A program made the position numbers and the translations under genes. Shown here in pieces: positions 43,326-45,662 of a stretch of 45,662 nucleotides of DNA. Under the pieces are notes generated by a model, which was not told the origin of the DNA, ran no database searches, and saw only the letters and a list, made by a program, of their open reading frames with translations. Each line of letters starts with the position of its first letter. Position 1 is the first letter of the stretch. This DNA is from CAYPNF01 sp964411985 (GTDB lineage: Bacteria > Verrucomicrobiota > Verrucomicrobiia > Limisphaerales > J093): assembly GCA_964411985.1 (NCBI GenBank), contig CAYPNF010000061.1, positions 1 through 45,662 on the forward strand, read 5' to 3'.

Positions 43326-45662
43326 CTACTGTGAACGGATTCGGTAGAACCGAGCCGGAGTGGTCTTGAACTCAGGATCGCTGAAGAAGGAAGAGCCGCT
43401 GGTGAGAATGTTGGTTGCCAAAGGAGACCAAGTGGGATTGGTCAGGGTTGTGGAGGCTTCAACCACGACGCTCTTTCCACTGGCCCACGAGATGGTGAAC
43501 CCGAACTGATTGGTTTGAGGGCTTAGGCTCCCGCTCAGTATCACCGGGTTCGGACGCACCCATAGTGCTGTCGGACGACCGCCAAAGGTCGTACCCCAAC
43601 CTGTCGTCCCCGGCAGGTAATAGACAGTCGCACTAATGCCTCCGAAACCGCCAGCAGGAAGGTAGCCACTGCCAGGAACATTGCCCTGGAAAAAGACGCT
43701 GGTCAGGCTGGTGCAGTCACCGAACGCTGCATAGAGGATAGTGCGGACTCCGCTGCCAATTGTGACACTGGTTAGTCTGATGCAGTGTTCGAAGGCGTAC
43801 CCCCCGATTTTGGTGACGCTGTCTGGGATGGTGACACTGGTAAGGCTGCTGCAACCCCGGAACGCCCAGTGCCCGATGTTGGTGACGCTGTTGCCTATCG
43901 TAACACTGGTCAGGCTGGTGGAGGAATCGAACGCATAGTCCCCGATGCTGGTGACGCTTTCTGGAATCGTGACAGTTGCCAGGTTGAGGCAGGAGAAGAA
44001 CGCCCAGCCCTCAATGCTGGCGACTCCGTTGGGGATCGAATAACTTCCGGCTTTGCCTACCGGACATTTGATGAGCTTGGTCTGGCTCTTGTCGAACAGG
44101 ACGCCATCCAGGCTGCAGTAGGTGGAATTGAGGTCCCCCACCTTGATGGCCGTCAGGCCGGTGCAACCCTCGAACGCCCCGCCCCCGATGCTGGTGACGC
44201 CATTGCCGATCGTGATACTTGTCAGGCTGGTGCAGCCAGAGAACGCAATCCATTCAATGCTGGCGACTCCGTTGGGGATCGAATAACTTCCGGCTTTGCC
44301 TACCGGACATTGGATGAGCTTGGTCTGGCTCTTGTCGAACAGGACGCCATCCAGGCTGCTATAGGTGGAATTGAGGTCCCCCACCATGATGGCGGTCAGG
44401 CCGGTGCAACCCTCAAAAGCTCTGACCCCGATGCTGGTGACGCCATTGCCGATCGTGATACTTGTCAGGCTGGTGCAGTGATCGAAGGTATAGTCCAATA
44501 TGTGACTGACGCTCTTGCCTATCGATACGCTCGTCAGCTTGGAGCAGCCAGCGAACGCTCTCCAGCCTATCTTGTTGACGCTGTCTGGGATGATGACGCT
44601 GGTCAGGCGGGTGCAGCCAGCAAACGCCTCGTCCCCGATGCTGGTGACGCCGCTGCCGATCGTGACGTTAATCAGGCTGGCGCAGCCAGAGAACGCAGAG
44701 GGCTCGATGCTCGTGACGTTGTTGGGGATGGTGATACTTCCGGGCTTACCCCCCGGACATTGGATGAGCATGGTCTGGCTCTTGTCTAACAGGACACCAT
44801 CCAGGCTGCTATAGGTGGAATTGAGGTCCCCCACCTTGATGGTCATCAGGCCGGTGCAACCCTCGAACACCGCGTCCCCGATGCTGCTGACGCCATTGCC
44901 GATCGTGACGTTGGTGAGGCTGCTGCAGCCAGCGAACGCGCTCCCGCCTATCTTGTCGACGCTGTCTGGGATGATGACGCTGGTCAGGTTGGTGCAGGAA
45001 AAGAACGCCAAATCCCCGATGCTGGTGACGCCACTGCCGATCGTGATGCTGGTCAGGCTGCTGCAGCCAGCGAACGCATACTCCCCGATGCTCGTGACGC
45101 CACTGCCGATCGTGATGCTGGTCAGGCTGCAGCCAGCGAAGGCGTACACCCCGATTTTGGTGACGCTGTCTGGGATGGTGATGCTGGTCAGGCTGCAGCC
45201 ACTGAAAGCCTCGTCCCCGATGCTGATCACGCTGTTGGGGATCGTCACGCTGCTCAGTAGGCGACAGTCTGAGAACGCATATGCTCCGATACTGGTGACG
45301 CTACCGCCGATCGCGATGTTGGTCAGGCTCGCGCAACTATAGAACGCCCAGTCCCCTATACTAATGACGCTGTTGGGTATGGTGATGCTGGTCAGGTTGG
45401 CGCAGAAACCGAATGCCTCGTATCCGATGTTGGTGACGCTATTGGGGATCTTATAGCTCCCAGCCTTGCCTGCGGGAACCTGGAGGAGCGTGGCTTGGCT
45501 CCTGTCGAACAAGACCCCGTCCACACTGCTGTAGGAGGGGTTGAGTGCATCAACCGTTATCGCGGCCAAGCCGTAGCAGCCGGTGAATGGATTATCCCCG
45601 ATACTGGTGACGCTGTTGGGTATGGTGATGCTGGTCAGGTTGGCGCAGAAACCGAATGCCCA
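43326..45662 (-). CDS. Secreted TpLRR (BspA-type) protein, C-terminal part (runs off right edge)
   Basis: The frame stays open to the window edge, so the start and signal peptide lie outside. At least 778 residues, nearly all TpLRR repeats (ITIPNSVTSIGDxAFxGC). Three linker segments interrupt them (VGDLNSTYSSLDGVLFDKSQ), and two of these are within near-identical 243-bp units. The C-terminal module (SVVVEASTTLTNPTW) ends ARFYRIRSQ. A frame with a TTG start at 45569 is not a real start, because the LRR pattern continues upstream. It is the first gene of the tandem row. Confidence 0.85.
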   Translation of the reverse strand, partial: WAFGFCANLTSITIPNSVTSIGDNPFTGCYGLAAITVDALNPSYSSVDGVLFDRSQATLLQVPAGKAGSYKIPNSVTNIGYEAFGFCANLTSITIPNSVISIGDWAFYSCASLTNIAIGGSVTSIGAYAFSDCRLLSSVTIPNSVISIGDEAFSGCSLTSITIPDSVTKIGVYAFAGCSLTSITIGSGVTSIGEYAFAGCSSLTSITIGSGVTSIGDLAFFSCTNLTSVIIPDSVDKIGGSAFAGCSSLTNVTIGNGVSSIGDAVFEGCTGLMTIKVGDLNSTYSSLDGVLLDKSQTMLIQCPGGKPGSITIPNNVTSIEPSAFSGCASLINVTIGSGVTSIGDEAFAGCTRLTSVIIPDSVNKIGWRAFAGCSKLTSVSIGKSVSHILDYTFDHCTSLTSITIGNGVTSIGVRAFEGCTGLTAIMVGDLNSTYSSLDGVLFDKSQTKLIQCPVGKAGSYSIPNGVASIEWIAFSGCTSLTSITIGNGVTSIGGGAFEGCTGLTAIKVGDLNSTYCSLDGVLFDKSQTKLIKCPVGKAGSYSIPNGVASIEGWAFFSCLNLATVTIPESVTSIGDYAFDSSTSLTSVTIGNSVTNIGHWAFRGCSSLTSVTIPDSVTKIGGYAFEHCIRLTSVTIGSGVRTILYAAFGDCTSLTSVFFQGNVPGSGYLPAGGFGGISATVYYLPGTTGWGTTFGGRPTALWVRPNPVILSGSLSPQTNQFGFTISWASGKSVVVEASTTLTNPTWSPLATNILTSGSSFFSDPEFKTTPARFYRIRSQ
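44012..44460. repeat. Near-identical 243-bp segmental repeat inside a TpLRR gene
   Basis: Two units offset by 243 bp (for example TAACTTCCGG at 44041 and 44284) each encode 81 residues with a linker (GDLNSTY-SLDGVLFDKSQT) and LRR repeats. A third, more diverged copy follows near 44735-44880. The unit is in frame and suggests recent recombination. Confidence 0.7.

Noticed and set aside
43785..44789. Long plus-strand open frames opposite the TpLRR genes (also at 40871-41521, 41990-42766 and 44815-45342)
   Set aside because: They mirror the 69-bp LRR periodicity of the minus-strand genes; the repeats keep the opposite frame free of stops. They have no start signals.
38457..45662. Regular short repeats that could look like a CRISPR array
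   Set aside because: The period is 69 bp and in frame with a TpLRR protein pattern; there are no unique spacers between constant repeats and no cas genes.

Overview
The window most likely comes from a verrucomicrobial chromosome (Limisphaerales/Pedosphaera-like). This is an inference from gene content: LamG, Ig-like, VCBS plus ASPIC/UnbV and TpLRR (BspA-type) secreted proteins, many ending in an aromatic-Y-R motif; an ECF sigma factor followed by a Ser/Thr kinase with WD40 repeats; and WYL and DMP19 genes. No rRNA, tRNA or CRISPR array was found.

Layout. 1-3071 (minus strand) is a graveyard of secreted-protein genes: an Ig-like gene cut by the window edge, a frameshifted Ig-VCBS-ASPIC/UnbV pseudogene, repeated leaders and a flagellar hook-like remnant. 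3411-8163 (plus) holds a AAA ATPase, an HD hydrolase, a protein with a TerB-like C-terminus and a stand-alone receiver. 8668-13141 (minus) is a WYL-regulator gene split by a complete recombinase-in-trio (RIT) element: three overlapping tyrosine recombinases between perfect 86-bp inverted repeats. Both halves of the WYL gene are recognisable, so the insertion point is nearly exact. 13365-18775 holds a LamG protein, a sigma-like gene, a UPF0175-like gene, a frameshifted metallophosphoesterase, a KfrA-like protein, and an ECF sigma factor with a small coupled ORF leading into the 1470-residue kinase (18772-23184). A second receiver and a second sigma-like gene follow.

24925-29995 (minus) is a three-gene operon: HerA-type helicase, NurA-type nuclease with a zinc ribbon, and a third VirD4/TraG-like P-loop ATPase. 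It is probably a DNA-processing or defence module. Its last gene overlaps, tail to tail, the second sigma-like gene. 30558-33599 encodes a very long leucine-rich-repeat protein. 33992-38232 has a broken NERD nuclease gene and a run of small minus-strand genes (DMP19 twice, DUF2809, unknowns) that looks like a cassette or immunity-gene array. 38457-45662 is a tandem family of four secreted TpLRR proteins, one fused to a right-handed beta-helix; the first runs off the right edge.

The most novel signal is in the two paralogous sigma-like genes at 14594 and 24248. Each has a perfect 10-bp inverted repeat with the start codon at the same place in the 5' arm, while the three middle base pairs differ in a compensatory way. 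This suggests a conserved translational-control hairpin. Other notable signals are an extra core-like palindrome at only one end of the RIT element, a TGTCATACCC motif exactly 20 nt before the start of two genes in the AAA/TerB cluster, and a shared C-terminal module on otherwise unrelated secreted proteins.
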